DNA from: CAYXSX01 sp964493095
GTDB taxonomy: Bacteria; Pseudomonadota; Alphaproteobacteria; Micavibrionales; Micavibrionaceae
DNA length: 5,084 nucleotides
Direction: 5' to 3'
NCBI GenBank assembly: GCA_964493095.1
Contig: CAZBNG010000126.1
Span: 1 to 5,084, forward strand
Shown: positions 4,936 through 5,084 of the stretch, piece by piece
Layout of the letters: the number at the start of each line of letters is the position of its first letter
How positions within the stretch are numbered: the first letter of the stretch is position 1
Program-made: the position numbers and the translations under genes
The notes under the pieces: model-generated
The model's database searches: none
What the model saw: only the letters and a program-made list of their open reading frames with translations
Told to the model about the DNA's origin: nothing

Positions 4936-5084
4936 ATGAAGCCGTTTACAAAACTCAGCGCCACAGCCGCGCCTCTGCCGATGATCAATATCGACACCGA
5001 TATGATCATCCCCAAGCAGTTCCTGAAAACCGTCAAGCGCACGGGGCTTGGGGATGATGATATCGGTGTCGATATTGATCATCG
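4936..5084 (+). CDS. leuD: 3-isopropylmalate dehydratase small subunit, N-terminal start; tail corrupted
   Basis: LeuD is the swivelling small subunit that completes the LeuC active site. The first 39 residues are typical: MKPFTKLSATAAPLPM, INIDTDMIIPKQFLK (17-31), then TVKRTGLG (32-39). The family continues with a Lys-Gly-Leu-Phe type sequence, but here it reads DDDIGVDIDHR. That segment is encoded by the reverse complement of bases 4979-5017, and the frame runs off the window. The true gene should be about 200 codons long. An in-frame stop at 4924-4926 fixes the ATG at 4936; no clear Shine-Dalgarno sequence precedes it (aaaaacgtccc). It starts 52 bases after the HD-GYP stop. The gene identity is secure up to about base 5045 and unreliable afterwards. 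Confidence 0.9.
   Translation, partial: MKPFTKLSATAAPLPMINIDTDMIIPKQFLKTVKRTGLGDDDIGVDIDH
4979..5084. repeat. Near-perfect inverted repeat at window end (likely fold-back artefact)
   Basis: Arms 4979-5017 and 5046-5084 are reverse complements at 38 of 39 positions (mismatch 5004/5059), with a 28-base spacer (5018-5045). The right arm runs exactly to the end of the sequence. It overlies conserved LeuD codons and turns the reading frame into its own antisense. This is typical of a chimera from template switching or of a wrongly extended contig end. Confidence 0.9.

Noticed and set aside
5053..5084. DDDIGVDIDHR as a novel LeuD variant or fusion
   Set aside because: The bases are the reverse complement of the nearby leuD segment, so the peptide is an artefact of the inverted end.

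Overview
The window looks like chromosomal DNA of an alphaproteobacterium of moderate GC content. The evidence is the order trmD - rplS - leuC - leuD, a linkage of tRNA-modification, ribosomal-protein and leucine genes that I know from Alphaproteobacteria, together with the protein sequences (TrmD with SIGDYVLSGGEPAAL, an L19 with a long Lys/Ala/Glu tail, and the LeuD start NIDTDMIIPKQFLK). The genus cannot be told from the sequence; a metagenome contig would fit.

Layout. 2-514 (+) is the 3' part of trmD, cut by the left edge. 515-635 carries a good promoter candidate and a foldable leader ahead of rplS. 636-1232 (+) is rplS (ribosomal protein L19), followed by a strong, probably bidirectional, intrinsic terminator at 1261-1284. 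1307-2556 is a two-gene minus-strand unit: a leaderless protein with three peptidoglycan-binding-like repeats (first gene, 2556-1612) and an unrecognised 92-aa protein (second gene, 1585-1307) with a good ribosome binding site. 2557-2718 is a divergent intergenic region with a plus-strand terminator-like hairpin and an imperfect palindrome. 2719-4128 (+) is leuC. 4140-4214 is a dispersed-type palindromic repeat (two hairpins, the kind whose false translation reads VIPAKAGI...). 4245-4883 (+) is a stand-alone HD-GYP-like phosphohydrolase. 4936-end (+) is the start of leuD.

How it fits together. TrmD (m1G37 of tRNA) and L19 serve translation. LeuC and LeuD are the two subunits of 3-isopropylmalate dehydratase in leucine synthesis. 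The conserved block is interrupted twice: by the minus-strand pair between rplS and leuC, and by the repeat plus HD-GYP gene between leuC and leuD. These insertions are the accessory content of the window.

Main caution. The last 106 bases form a near-perfect inverted repeat (39-base arms, one mismatch, 28-base spacer) that derails leuD right after its conserved KRTGLG. This is most likely a fold-back chimera or assembly artefact at a contig end. LeuD sequence after about base 5045 should not be trusted. I see no CRISPR array, tRNA, rRNA, transposase or phage gene, and no clear case for a large undescribed system; the minus-strand pair is the best candidate for something new.
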